DNA of 5,571 nt from Armatimonadota bacterium (GTDB lineage Bacteria; Armatimonadota; Zipacnadia; Zipacnadales; UBA11051): NCBI GenBank assembly GCA_003542955.1, contig DPJP01000429.1, forward strand, positions 1 through 5,571, read 5' to 3'. The position numbers and the translations under genes were made by a program. Shown here in pieces: positions 1-5,571 of this stretch (within the stretch, counting starts at the first letter, position 1; each line of letters starts with the position of its first letter). Under the pieces are notes generated by a model, which did not search any database, was not told where the DNA came from, and saw nothing but the letters and a program-made list of their open reading frames with translations.

Positions 1-636
1 GAGGCCCCACGCAAGCAGCATCGCCGCGATCATGATGATGACCGCGCCGATGACAATGACCCGCAGCATCGCGGCCATCTGCTTCTGAACGTCATCGACA
101 TAGATGCCTGATCCGATGATCCAGTCCCACTCGGTGAATGCCTGTACATAGGTGACTTTCGGCTGCGGAGCGGTGCTGCCCGCCTTGGGCCACATGTAGT
201 CGACAAAGCCCCCGTCACCCTTCTCGCATGCCGCGGCCATGTCTTTGAAGAGGGGCTTGCCGTTGGGGTCCTTCTCCTCGCTCTGGTCCTTCCCGTCCAG
301 CTCGGGCTTGATCGGGTGCATCACCATGTTGCATTTGGTGTCCATGATGAAGAAGTAGTCGTCGTTGCCGTAGCGAAGGTCCTTGACGGCCTCCAAGGCC
401 ATCTGTTTGGCCTGTGCCTCGCTCAGGCCCTTCTCGGAGATCTGGTCGTGGGCATGCTTGACCAGCGCGGTCGTCGAGACAACCAGCTCCTTGGTCTGCT
501 GACGCTTCGCAGTCCACATCGACTGCTCGGTCTGTTTGTAGAGGTAGACTAGCATTACTGTGAAGAAGACTGCCATTGCTGCTGCGAAGGCCATGATCTT
601 GGCCGATAGCTTCATGTTCTTGAAGGCGTTAGCCAT
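1..636 (-). CDS. Single-Cache membrane sensor, probable methyl-accepting chemotaxis protein (N-terminal part, cut by window edge)
   Basis: The frame reads open for 212 codons from ATG at 636 to the window edge, so the C-terminus is missing. Seen: a basic N-terminus with LSAK (residues 10-13), a first transmembrane helix at about 14-33, an extracytoplasmic domain at about 35-186, and a second helix at about 190-212. The domain carries hallmarks of the single-Cache (sCache_2) fold: DDYFFIMD (92-99), MHP (106-108), KDPNGKPLF (122-130), GGFVDYMWPK (142-151) and the closing WDWIIGSGIYVDDV (170-183). Such domains bind small ligands, often organic acids, outside the membrane and signal through HAMP. 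In chemoreceptors the signal reaches CheA/CheW, but the same domain also occurs on histidine kinases and diguanylate cyclases, so the output type is inferred. The start at 636 is favoured over the in-frame ATG at 615 because GGCAGGTG (648-641) lies four bases upstream. The gene is transcribed away from the kinase gene. Confidence 0.88.
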   Translation of the reverse strand, partial: MANAFKNMKLSAKIMAFAAAMAVFFTVMLVYLYKQTEQSMWTAKRQQTKELVVSTTALVKHAHDQISEKGLSEAQAKQMALEAVKDLRYGNDDYFFIMDTKCNMVMHPIKPELDGKDQSEEKDPNGKPLFKDMAAACEKGDGGFVDYMWPKAGSTAPQPKVTYVQAFTEWDWIIGSGIYVDDVQKQMAAMLRVIVIGAVIIMIAAMLLAWGL

Positions 637-1007
637 TGTGCACCTGCCCAGTTCGTTTTGCGTATACGCTCCCCACCAAAACACACAGCCCCAATCAGGG
701 GTTGCCTTATCACCTACAATCGGCATTCCATCGTGGGACAGGACCAGCAAATGCAGGGGGGCAGATCAGGTTTTCGCTCATCGGGGATAGGGTCCCGGCC
801 TATGCAGCGTCGCCGAGACGCGTCCGGGCAGGCGCGGATGTGCCATCACAACCGGGCAACCGGGGGCTGCCGGTGGCACCAAACGCACCGCCCGCCACGG
901 AACTGTACGGCGGCGGTGCAGGTACACACCCACCGGACGGCCAATGATAACGGCGGCGGGTGCTTCTGGCGGCGCCGGACGGCACAGCCGCCTTCGAGGT
1001 GAGGACC
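637..1007. other. Divergent intergenic region between the Cache sensor and the kinase genes
   Basis: This 371-base stretch separates two divergent genes and should hold both promoters. The half next to the sensor gene (637-730) is visibly richer in A and T than the rest. I see no confident paired -35/-10 boxes, no riboswitch with a recognisable conserved core, no tRNA and no intrinsic terminator. Small structures present are a 10-base perfect palindrome GCGTATACGC (660-669) and a four-base-pair hairpin CCCC-AATCA-GGGG (689-701). Short open frames cross the region on both strands, but none has a convincing ribosome site or a recognisable product. In-frame TGA and TAA codons at 945-950 limit how far upstream the kinase gene could start. 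Confidence 0.6.
996..1004 (+). promoter_or_regulatory. Ribosome binding site that decides the kinase start
   Basis: GAGGTGAGG lies just before GTG at 1008, with GAGGTG ending six bases upstream. The other in-frame GTG codons, at 960 and 999, have no comparable purine-rich site at a usual distance. This favours a 601-residue kinase over the 617-residue version starting at 960. Confidence 0.6.
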
Positions 1008-2813
1008 GTGCCGGGCGAACCGTATCAGCAATCCGGGTTCTGTGAGAGGGCGCTGGTGGCGCTGCCAGTGCGCCTGATCGTGCTTGATGCCGACCTGAGG
1101 ATCATCCTTGCCAACCCTGCCTACTGCGGGCCACGGGGTGTGGCCCGCGAGGATGTCGAGGGCCGGCACATCGACGAGTTGTTCCCTGCCTCGCTGCTCG
1201 ACGGGGCCGGCCTGCGCGATGCTCTGCGCGCGACAATCCAGTCGGGCGAGAGCGTTCAGTGGTCCGGCTACAGGTACCGCACCGAGGACCACGACGAGCG
1301 GACCATCAACGTCTGTCTGAGCCGCTTCCTCGACGACGGCGATCGGCCGTTGCTGATGGTGACGCTCGAGGATGTCACCGAGCGCCACCGTCAGCTCTAC
1401 GAGCGGTCCCTGCTGCAACAGATCGCTCAGGCCATGCTGGGGATGCTGCAACTGCCCCGCCTGTTGCATGCAATCCTGACCGGCATGACGGCCGGCGGAG
1501 CGGTGGGCCTCGGCTTCAACCGGGCATTCCTGATGCTGCTCGGTGATGATGACGTGCTGCGCACCGAGATGGCGGTGGGGCCCTCCGACCCCGGCGAAGC
1601 CCGTCAGATATGGTCGGAGGTGAGCGGCAATCATACATCCATCGAGGACTTCCTGGCCGACTACGACGCCCTCCGCGAGACCGGTGAGAGCCGCTTTCTG
1701 ACCCGGTGTGGCGAGCTTGAGATACCGCTGGGCGAGCCCGACATGCTGCCCGCCTCCGTGCTCTTCGACGGACGCACCGCCCACGTGATCGAGGCCGACA
1801 GGGACCCGCGCGTGCCGGAGTACTTCTATACGTGCCTGGAGGCCAACGAGTTCATCGTCGCGCCGCTGATCGTCAAGGACCGGCGCATTGGCATCGCCTA
1901 CGCGGACAACTTCATAAGCCGCCACCCGATCTCGGAGTCCGACAGGCAGCTGTTCACCTCGCTGGCCAACCATGCCGCTCTGGCGATAGATCGCGCCGCC
2001 GTGTTTGAAGAGGCGCAGACCCGCGCCCAGGAACTCGAAGAGGCCTATCGCCAGCTCGAGGCCGCGCAGGAGCAGACGCTGCGCGCCGAGAGCCTCGCAA
2101 CCATCGGAGAGATGACCGCCATCGTCGCCCATGAGATACGCAATCCGCTCAGCACAATCGGGGGATTTGCCAATCTCATGCTCAGACAGGCCGACGATAG
2201 ACTCAAGGTTCAGCGCAACGCGCGCATCATCTTCGATGAGGTTATGCGTCTGGAGGCTATCGTCAACGGACTGCTCACGTTCACGCGGCCCGGCCAGCCA
2301 CGTTTCAGGTGGTGCAGACCGCACGATCTGCTGAGTGAGACGCTTGAGATGATCGAGAATAAGCTCGACGTCGGCGACGTCAAGATCGAGGTGATATGCC
2401 CCGAGGAGCTTCCGCAGATCTTCGTCGACATCGGCCAGGTGCGCCAGGTCCTGGATAACCTCTGCCGGAATGCCCTCGACGCAATGGCGGGCAGCGGCCG
2501 CCTCACTATCGAGGGCGCCGCGGGCGACGGCGGGACCGTCATCATCAGCGTCTCGGATACAGGCGCAGGCATCTCGCCGGAGGACCTCGAGCGCATCTTC
2601 GACACCTTCTTCACCACCAAGGAGACCGGGATGGGGCTGGGGCTCGCGTTGAGCCAGAAGATCGCGCAGGATCACGGGGCGGAGTTGAAGGTCGAGAGCG
2701 AAGAGGGCGTCGGCACCACATTCAGGCTGGTATTCCCGACTGACTACGATGAACTGCTTTCACGCGGCATCGTCGAGATCCGCAGAACGCCGACAAGTCC
2801 GGACGGAGAGTGA
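1008..2813 (+). CDS. Cytoplasmic PAS-GAF sensor histidine kinase
   Basis: The 601-residue product has no transmembrane segment or signal peptide, so it should sense a cytoplasmic or diffusible signal. Domains in order: PAS at about 15-124 (VLDADLRIILANPAY, ending in EDVTER); GAF at about 145-335 (GFNRAFLMLL through LFTSLANHAALAIDRA); a coiled-coil linker rich in E, Q and A at about 333-365; HisKA with H-box VAHEIRNPLS, phospho-acceptor His375; and HATPase_c with N-box DNLCRNALDA (key Asn488), G1 DTGAGI (517-522), F-box around IFDTFFTTKETG and G2 GMGLGL (541-546). All catalytic motifs are intact. By family knowledge it autophosphorylates on His375 and passes the phosphate to an Asp, here almost certainly that of the receiver protein encoded four bases downstream. 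The ligands of PAS and GAF cannot be read from sequence; no haem- or flavin-binding signature was recognised. GTG at 1008 is chosen for its ribosome site; GTG at 960 is the alternative. Confidence 0.93.
   Translation: MPGEPYQQSGFCERALVALPVRLIVLDADLRIILANPAYCGPRGVAREDVEGRHIDELFPASLLDGAGLRDALRATIQSGESVQWSGYRYRTEDHDERTINVCLSRFLDDGDRPLLMVTLEDVTERHRQLYERSLLQQIAQAMLGMLQLPRLLHAILTGMTAGGAVGLGFNRAFLMLLGDDDVLRTEMAVGPSDPGEARQIWSEVSGNHTSIEDFLADYDALRETGESRFLTRCGELEIPLGEPDMLPASVLFDGRTAHVIEADRDPRVPEYFYTCLEANEFIVAPLIVKDRRIGIAYADNFISRHPISESDRQLFTSLANHAALAIDRAAVFEEAQTRAQELEEAYRQLEAAQEQTLRAESLATIGEMTAIVAHEIRNPLSTIGGFANLMLRQADDRLKVQRNARIIFDEVMRLEAIVNGLLTFTRPGQPRFRWCRPHDLLSETLEMIENKLDVGDVKIEVICPEELPQIFVDIGQVRQVLDNLCRNALDAMAGSGRLTIEGAAGDGGTVIISVSDTGAGISPEDLERIFDTFFTTKETGMGLGLALSQKIAQDHGAELKVESEEGVGTTFRLVFPTDYDELLSRGIVEIRRTPTSPDGE
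2805..2810 (+). promoter_or_regulatory. Ribosome binding site of the receiver gene, inside the kinase 3' end
   Basis: GGAGAG lies within the last codons of the kinase gene, seven bases before ATG at 2818. With the kinase TGA at 2811-2813 this supports translational coupling and fixes the start at 2818 rather than at the in-frame ATG at 2749, which would add 23 residues unlike a receiver N-terminus. Confidence 0.65.
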
Positions 2814-2817
2814 CCCA

Positions 2818-3192
2818 ATGCCCACTGTGCTCATCGTCGATGATGACGACAACCAGAGGCTGCTGTACCGTGAGGAACTGACCATGGAGGGCTATGACAT
2901 CGTCGAGGCCTCCAATGGACCCGACGCGATAGACCTTGTCGCGGCCCAGTCGGTCGACTGCGTCGTGCTCGACATCGCCATGCCGGGCATGGACGGCGTC
3001 GAGGTCATGCACAGGCTCCATGACCACGACCGCACGCTCCCTATCGTGCTTCACTCCGCTTATCCCGTCTACAAGAGCGACTACATGACCTGGACTGCCG
3101 ACGCGTATGTCGTGAAGTCCTCCGACCTGTCCGAGTTGAAGGGGCAGGTTGCCCGCGCTATCGAGGCCCCCGGCGCCGCCCCACCGACGTAG
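2818..3192 (+). CDS. Single-domain response regulator (CheY-like receiver)
   Basis: The 124-residue product is one receiver domain with nothing after it. Seen: first strand VLIVDDDD (4-11) with the acidic metal-binding pair, phospho-acceptor Asp52 in VVLDIAMPGMDG, the switch hydroxyl Ser80 in VLHSAY, aromatic Tyr97 and conserved Lys100. Lys100 is followed by Ser, not the common Pro. The final residues (about 117-124) are a short Ala/Pro-rich tail. The start sits four bases after the kinase stop, so the two genes are surely co-transcribed and the kinase is the likely phosphodonor. With no DNA-binding, enzymatic or RNA-binding output domain, it must act by binding a partner or as a phosphorelay intermediate. 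It could serve the flagellar motor as CheY does, but this is inference; calling it CheY would overreach because the partner is a PAS-GAF kinase and not CheA. Confidence 0.93.
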   Translation: MPTVLIVDDDDNQRLLYREELTMEGYDIVEASNGPDAIDLVAAQSVDCVVLDIAMPGMDGVEVMHRLHDHDRTLPIVLHSAYPVYKSDYMTWTADAYVVKSSDLSELKGQVARAIEAPGAAPPT

Positions 3193-3272
3193 TCACCGCA
3201 GGACCGACGCGCAATGCCGGCGAAGTTGTATGATGTCGCCTTCATCTCTTCTCTCGTGACGGCACCGCCCAG
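3193..3272. other. Short gap between the receiver gene and the first paralogue
   Basis: These 80 bases contain no convincing terminator and no clear Shine-Dalgarno site before the ATG at 3273. A possible weak stem, GGCGA pairing with TCGCC across about 12 bases near 3219-3240, is followed by a pyrimidine-rich stretch, but it is too short to call. Read-through from the kinase operon is therefore possible, as is a separate promoter. Confidence 0.4.
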
Positions 3273-4886
3273 ATGCGTCGCCACAGGCCCGAGATCATCT
3301 TTGCCCTGCTTCTGCTGCTCACCCCCGCCCTGGTGTGGGTCTACTGGGACGTGCGCCTGTCATGGGAGATCCGGGCGGAGTGGAACCGGATCAGGGAGGA
3401 AGGCTATCCCACCTCGCTGGACGACCTCACCCCGGGGCCGATCCCTGACGCGCAGAATGCCGCAATCGGCTACATGCGCGCCATGCGGCAGATCACACTG
3501 ATGGATGTGGCCGCGTACGAGGCCGGCGCCAGTAGTCCCAAGTTCGAGGCCATCCGCGCCGGCGAAGACTACCGCGAAATGCCGACGGCGGCGAATGAGC
3601 AGTGTCTGCGGGAGGCCCTTGACAGCGAGACAGTCAGGAACGCTCTTCGAGAAGCGATCGAGGCTTCGCGGACGCCGGCGTGTGTGTTCCCGTGCGCGGG
3701 GAAACCGGACTGGGACGTGGGGGATGAGCAGCACTTCGGCCTCATTGATGTATTCGGGCAACTGCTCGGAGTGCGCGGCCGGCTCTATGAGACAGATGGT
3801 GACCGCGCAGAGGCGTTGGAGTGTTACCTCGCCCTCCTCCGCATGTCCCGGCACGCCCTGAGCCACGCACCGTTGGGCACACAGGCTACCGGCTATCGCT
3901 TACATAGCGAAGCTCTCGCCGGCCTCGCGCACATGACCAGGACGGGATCGCTCAGTCCGGGGCAAGCGGCTGAGGCGGCCGAGCACCTCGACGCCATCGA
4001 TCCCTACGCATCGCTGCATGAGAGCCTGTGCAAGGTCAGAGCCGCGTACATCGCTGACACCTTCCTCAGTCCGGGTGGGTTACGCAAGTGGTGTCGGTAC
4101 ACATCATTCCGGCGGCGGGCGGTCGTGCTGAGGGGGCTCCCGTGTGTTGGCGACGTGTGTGTCTGTCGTGAGCGCACGTGTCGCCTCGATGAGACGCCCT
4201 ACCACTCGTGGATAGGTGTCCCGTGGCGGAGGTACGACCAGCGGGAGTCGTTGGTGTTGGCCCGGACCCTGATCGATATTTCAGAGCGGCCTCCCCGCGT
4301 TTCATGGCACGCGTCGAGGGCGTTGATGAACGAGTGGAAGTGGGGGAAGCACGACGTCGCTGCCCCGGCGACAGCTAAATTCGCATACTGCGTCGGGGGG
4401 CTGTTCTACGAGCAGCAGCAGGCCATCGTGAAGACGGAGCTGTGTCGCGCCGTGCTTGCCGCCCAGGCCTTCTACAGGATTCACGGGGTGTACCCGAATT
4501 CGCTGGCTGAGCTGTCACAGTGTCCCGGAATCGCGGTCCCAACGGACCCCTTCACCGAAGGATCGTTCGGCTACAAGCGCCTTCGGAGTGGCTGCATCAT
4601 CTACAGCTTCGGCCCCGACGGCATTGACGATGGTGGTCTCCCGTACACGGGGAGTGAGTACGACCTCGACAAGGCCGGATACGACATCCCCTGGTGGTGT
4701 GATACCGGCGGCAGCGCCTCCTCCGACCTGCCGTCAGACAGATCCGGCCCCCCCACGCACACTACGGAGCAGGTGAATGCTCATGCTCCACCGACTGAGA
4801 TGGGAAATCCGGCTGCTTCTGCTCCTGTTGCTCACACCCGCGCTGGTGTGGGTCTACCTCGATGTGCGCCTGTCATGGGAGATTGA
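3273..4886 (+). CDS. Single-anchor extracytoplasmic protein with pseudopilin-like C-terminal segment, function unknown (paralogue 1)
   Basis: I do not recognise a named function. The frame gives 537 residues. Seen: a basic N-terminus (MRRHR), one transmembrane helix at about 8-25 (LLLLLTPALVWVYW), then a body predicted outside the cytoplasm by the positive-inside rule. After the membrane come GYP-x-SLDDL and PDAQNAA (around 45-65), CVFP with Cys137, and a helical, repeat-like region at about 150-268. A four-cysteine cluster C-x4-C-x-C-x4-C spans 291-303. The segment at about 383-455 resembles the C-terminal half of GspG-type pseudopilins: a long helix, then FYRIHGVYPNSLAEL, PTDPF and YSFGPDGIDDGG. 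There is no prepilin peptidase motif at the N-terminus, so it is not itself a pilin. ATG 3273 is the only ATG before the helix in this frame after the upstream TGA at 3231, though it lacks a clear ribosome site. Large proteins of this layout are, from memory, common in Planctomycetes-like genomes. The last 37 or so codons are suspect (see the overlap finding). Confidence 0.8.
   Translation: MRRHRPEIIFALLLLLTPALVWVYWDVRLSWEIRAEWNRIREEGYPTSLDDLTPGPIPDAQNAAIGYMRAMRQITLMDVAAYEAGASSPKFEAIRAGEDYREMPTAANEQCLREALDSETVRNALREAIEASRTPACVFPCAGKPDWDVGDEQHFGLIDVFGQLLGVRGRLYETDGDRAEALECYLALLRMSRHALSHAPLGTQATGYRLHSEALAGLAHMTRTGSLSPGQAAEAAEHLDAIDPYASLHESLCKVRAAYIADTFLSPGGLRKWCRYTSFRRRAVVLRGLPCVGDVCVCRERTCRLDETPYHSWIGVPWRRYDQRESLVLARTLIDISERPPRVSWHASRALMNEWKWGKHDVAAPATAKFAYCVGGLFYEQQQAIVKTELCRAVLAAQAFYRIHGVYPNSLAELSQCPGIAVPTDPFTEGSFGYKRLRSGCIIYSFGPDGIDDGGLPYTGSEYDLDKAGYDIPWWCDTGGSASSDLPSDRSGPPTHTTEQVNAHAPPTEMGNPAASAPVAHTRAGVGLPRCAPVMGD
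3306..3370 (+). repeat. Direct repeat copy 1 (transmembrane-helix coding segment)
   Basis: Compared by hand with 4819-4883, 57 of 65 bases match, including an unbroken 20-base match (3351-3370 against 4864-4883) and a 14-base match (3331-3344 against 4844-4857). Both copies code for the membrane helix and the following VRLSWEI in their own frame, so this is the best conserved part of a gene duplication and not a mobile repeat. Confidence 0.85.
4748..4754 (+). other. Run of seven C, probable frameshift site near the end of paralogue 1
   Basis: If one C were absent, the paralogue 1 frame would continue as PPRTLRSR and stop at TGA 4774-4776, directly before the ATG of paralogue 2 at 4777. This would give a 500-residue product and remove a 110-base out-of-frame overlap. 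In the sequence as given, the frame instead continues to TGA 4884-4886. The exact place of a shift is not fixed by the sequence; the C run is the most obvious candidate. Confidence 0.5.
4766..4775 (+). promoter_or_regulatory. Ribosome binding site of paralogue 2
   Basis: GGAGCAGGTG precedes two in-frame ATG codons. GGAG (4766-4769) is seven bases before ATG 4777, and AGGTG (4771-4775) is seven bases before ATG 4783, so the site supports either start; they differ by two residues. Confidence 0.6.
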
Positions 4887-5571
4887 CCGCGAACTGCGCC
4901 ATATCAGGGCAGAGGGATACCCCGTCACGCCCGATGAGATCAAGCTCAAGTCGGTGCCTGATGACCAGAACGCGGCGACGGTTTACCTGCAGGTCATGGT
5001 TGAGGGCGGCGCGTTCGCTGAGCCCCGCGACCCGCGGCGGCCGTTCAAATGCCCCTCGGGAAATGCCTGCGGCCTCAGCTTTCAGCGTATCTCCCAGGGG
5101 GATTCGGAGGACGTGGCACGGGCACGAGTGGTCTTCCGTGACCCAGTCCTCTCGGGACGCCTGGAGGCGATTGCGCAGGCTTCGCGCCGCCCGGAGTGTG
5201 TGTTCCCCATCGACAGCATGAGATGCGAGTGGACGGAGCCGTCGGACATCTCCTTCCTCAGCGCGGCCGCGTGGGCACACATGGCTCGCGGTACGTTGAG
5301 CGAGCAGGAGGGCAGACTGCATCACGCACTGGATGACTACGTCACGGCACTGCGCCTGGCGCGGCACTCGACGATGCAGCCCTGCCCCGAGGGGCAGGAG
5401 GCCGGGCGGATTGGCTACAGCATTGCGTTCAGGCGGCTGCGCCCGCTGTTGGCCGAGCGCCACCTCCCTGCGGACGATGCTCAGGCCCTGAGAGCGTTCC
5501 TCGAGACCGCTGATCCGGAAAGCGACTGCAGGGCTGCTCTGCCCGCCGTCCGTGCACACTGCTGGGGGTTG
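4777..5571 (+). CDS. Single-anchor extracytoplasmic protein, function unknown (paralogue 2, cut by window edge)
   Basis: The frame stays open for 265 codons to the right edge, so the C-terminus is missing. It is clearly a paralogue of the preceding gene. Both share a basic N-terminus, the helix LLLLTPALVWVY (about 13-27 here), then DVRLSWEI, a GYP turn, PDxQNAA, and CVFP (Cys141 here, Cys137 there). The downstream helical regions also align: HHALDDYVTALRLARHS here matches AEALECYLALLRMSRHA there. The product should be anchored in the membrane by its N-terminus with the bulk outside the cytoplasm. Whether it also ends in the pseudopilin-like GPDG segment cannot be seen. ATG 4783 is an alternative start. 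Its first 110 bases lie under the out-of-frame tail of paralogue 1; homology and a good ribosome site show that this frame is the real one there. Confidence 0.82.
   Translation, partial: MLMLHRLRWEIRLLLLLLLTPALVWVYLDVRLSWEIDRELRHIRAEGYPVTPDEIKLKSVPDDQNAATVYLQVMVEGGAFAEPRDPRRPFKCPSGNACGLSFQRISQGDSEDVARARVVFRDPVLSGRLEAIAQASRRPECVFPIDSMRCEWTEPSDISFLSAAAWAHMARGTLSEQEGRLHHALDDYVTALRLARHSTMQPCPEGQEAGRIGYSIAFRRLRPLLAERHLPADDAQALRAFLETADPESDCRAALPAVRAHCWGL
4819..4883 (+). repeat. Direct repeat copy 2 (transmembrane-helix coding segment)
   Basis: This is the partner of 3306-3370, offset by 1513 bases. That offset is not a multiple of three, in line with the two paralogues being in different frames. 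The 3' tail of paralogue 1 as annotated reads through this copy in the wrong frame, and its stop codon is created here by the bases after TCATGGGAGAT. Confidence 0.85.

Noticed and set aside
715..720. TACAAT on the plus strand as a possible -10 box for the kinase gene.
   Set aside because: No -35-like hexamer lies about 17 bases upstream, and the site is nearly 290 bases before the start codon.
717..724. GCCGATTG on the minus strand, resembling the -10 element of flagellar sigma-28 promoters, upstream of the Cache sensor gene.
   Set aside because: Six of eight bases match, but the expected TAAA-like -35 element is absent at the usual distance, so it cannot be separated from chance.
760..860. 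A possible cyclic-di-GMP-type riboswitch in the GC-rich intergenic segment.
   Set aside because: Short GG/CC-rich pieces are present, but the conserved core segments of the known riboswitch classes are not found in order on either strand.
846..2675. A 609-codon open frame on the minus strand opposite the histidine kinase gene.
   Set aside because: The plus-strand frame encodes an unmistakable kinase with all catalytic motifs. The antisense product has no recognisable domain and is explained by the GC-rich codon use of the real gene.
2749..2817. An upstream in-frame ATG that would extend the receiver protein by 23 residues.
   Set aside because: The extension overlaps the kinase coding region and does not look like part of a receiver. 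ATG 2818 has a ribosome site and matches the normal domain start.
3214..3501. A 95-codon plus-strand frame starting in the gap after the receiver gene.
   Set aside because: It overlaps the paralogue 1 membrane helix in another frame, and the product is arginine- and proline-rich with no recognisable domain.
4456..4776. A 106-codon frame overlapping the end of paralogue 1.
   Set aside because: As a separate gene it has no ribosome site or domain. Only its last codons matter, as the probable true end of paralogue 1 after a one-base shift.
4873..5559. A 228-codon minus-strand frame opposite paralogue 2.
   Set aside because: The plus-strand frame is supported by homology to paralogue 1 and a good ribosome site; the antisense product is not recognisable.

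Overview
The window is GC-rich bacterial DNA. It holds five protein-coding genes, two of them cut by the window edges, and no RNA gene, insertion sequence or CRISPR array that I can support. The gene content (a soluble PAS-GAF histidine kinase, a lone receiver-domain protein, and large single-anchor proteins ending in a pseudopilin-like motif) recalls Planctomycetes, Lentisphaerae, Armatimonadetes or similar environmental phyla. This is an impression from family style, and the window has no marker gene to settle it.

Layout: positions 1-636 (minus strand) hold the first 212 residues of a membrane sensor with a single Cache domain, most likely a methyl-accepting chemotaxis protein whose HAMP and signalling parts lie beyond the left edge. 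A 371-base divergent intergenic region (637-1007) follows. On the plus strand, 1008-2813 encodes a cytoplasmic PAS-GAF-HisKA-HATPase histidine kinase. Four bases after its stop, 2818-3192 encodes a CheY-like single-domain response regulator. The two form a clear two-component pair.

After an 80-base gap come two tandem paralogues of unknown function, 3273-4886 and 4777 to the right edge. Each has a short cytoplasmic N-terminus, one transmembrane helix and a predicted extracytoplasmic helical body. The first, which is seen complete, ends in a segment resembling the C-terminal part of GspG-type pseudopilins (a helix, then YPNSL, DPF, and a GPDG motif). The annotated 3' end of the first paralogue runs 110 bases into the second in another frame. 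Removing one base from a run of seven C at 4748-4754 would end it at a TGA immediately before the second gene's ATG, so the present end looks like a frameshift or an assembly error.

How they may work together: the kinase can phosphorylate the receiver protein, which has no output domain and must act through a protein partner. The divergent chemoreceptor-like gene makes a link to motility or a shared sensory output possible but unproven. Nothing in the sequence ties the paralogue pair to the signalling genes beyond shared direction and proximity. I see no clearly new system; the tandem paralogues are the least understood part.
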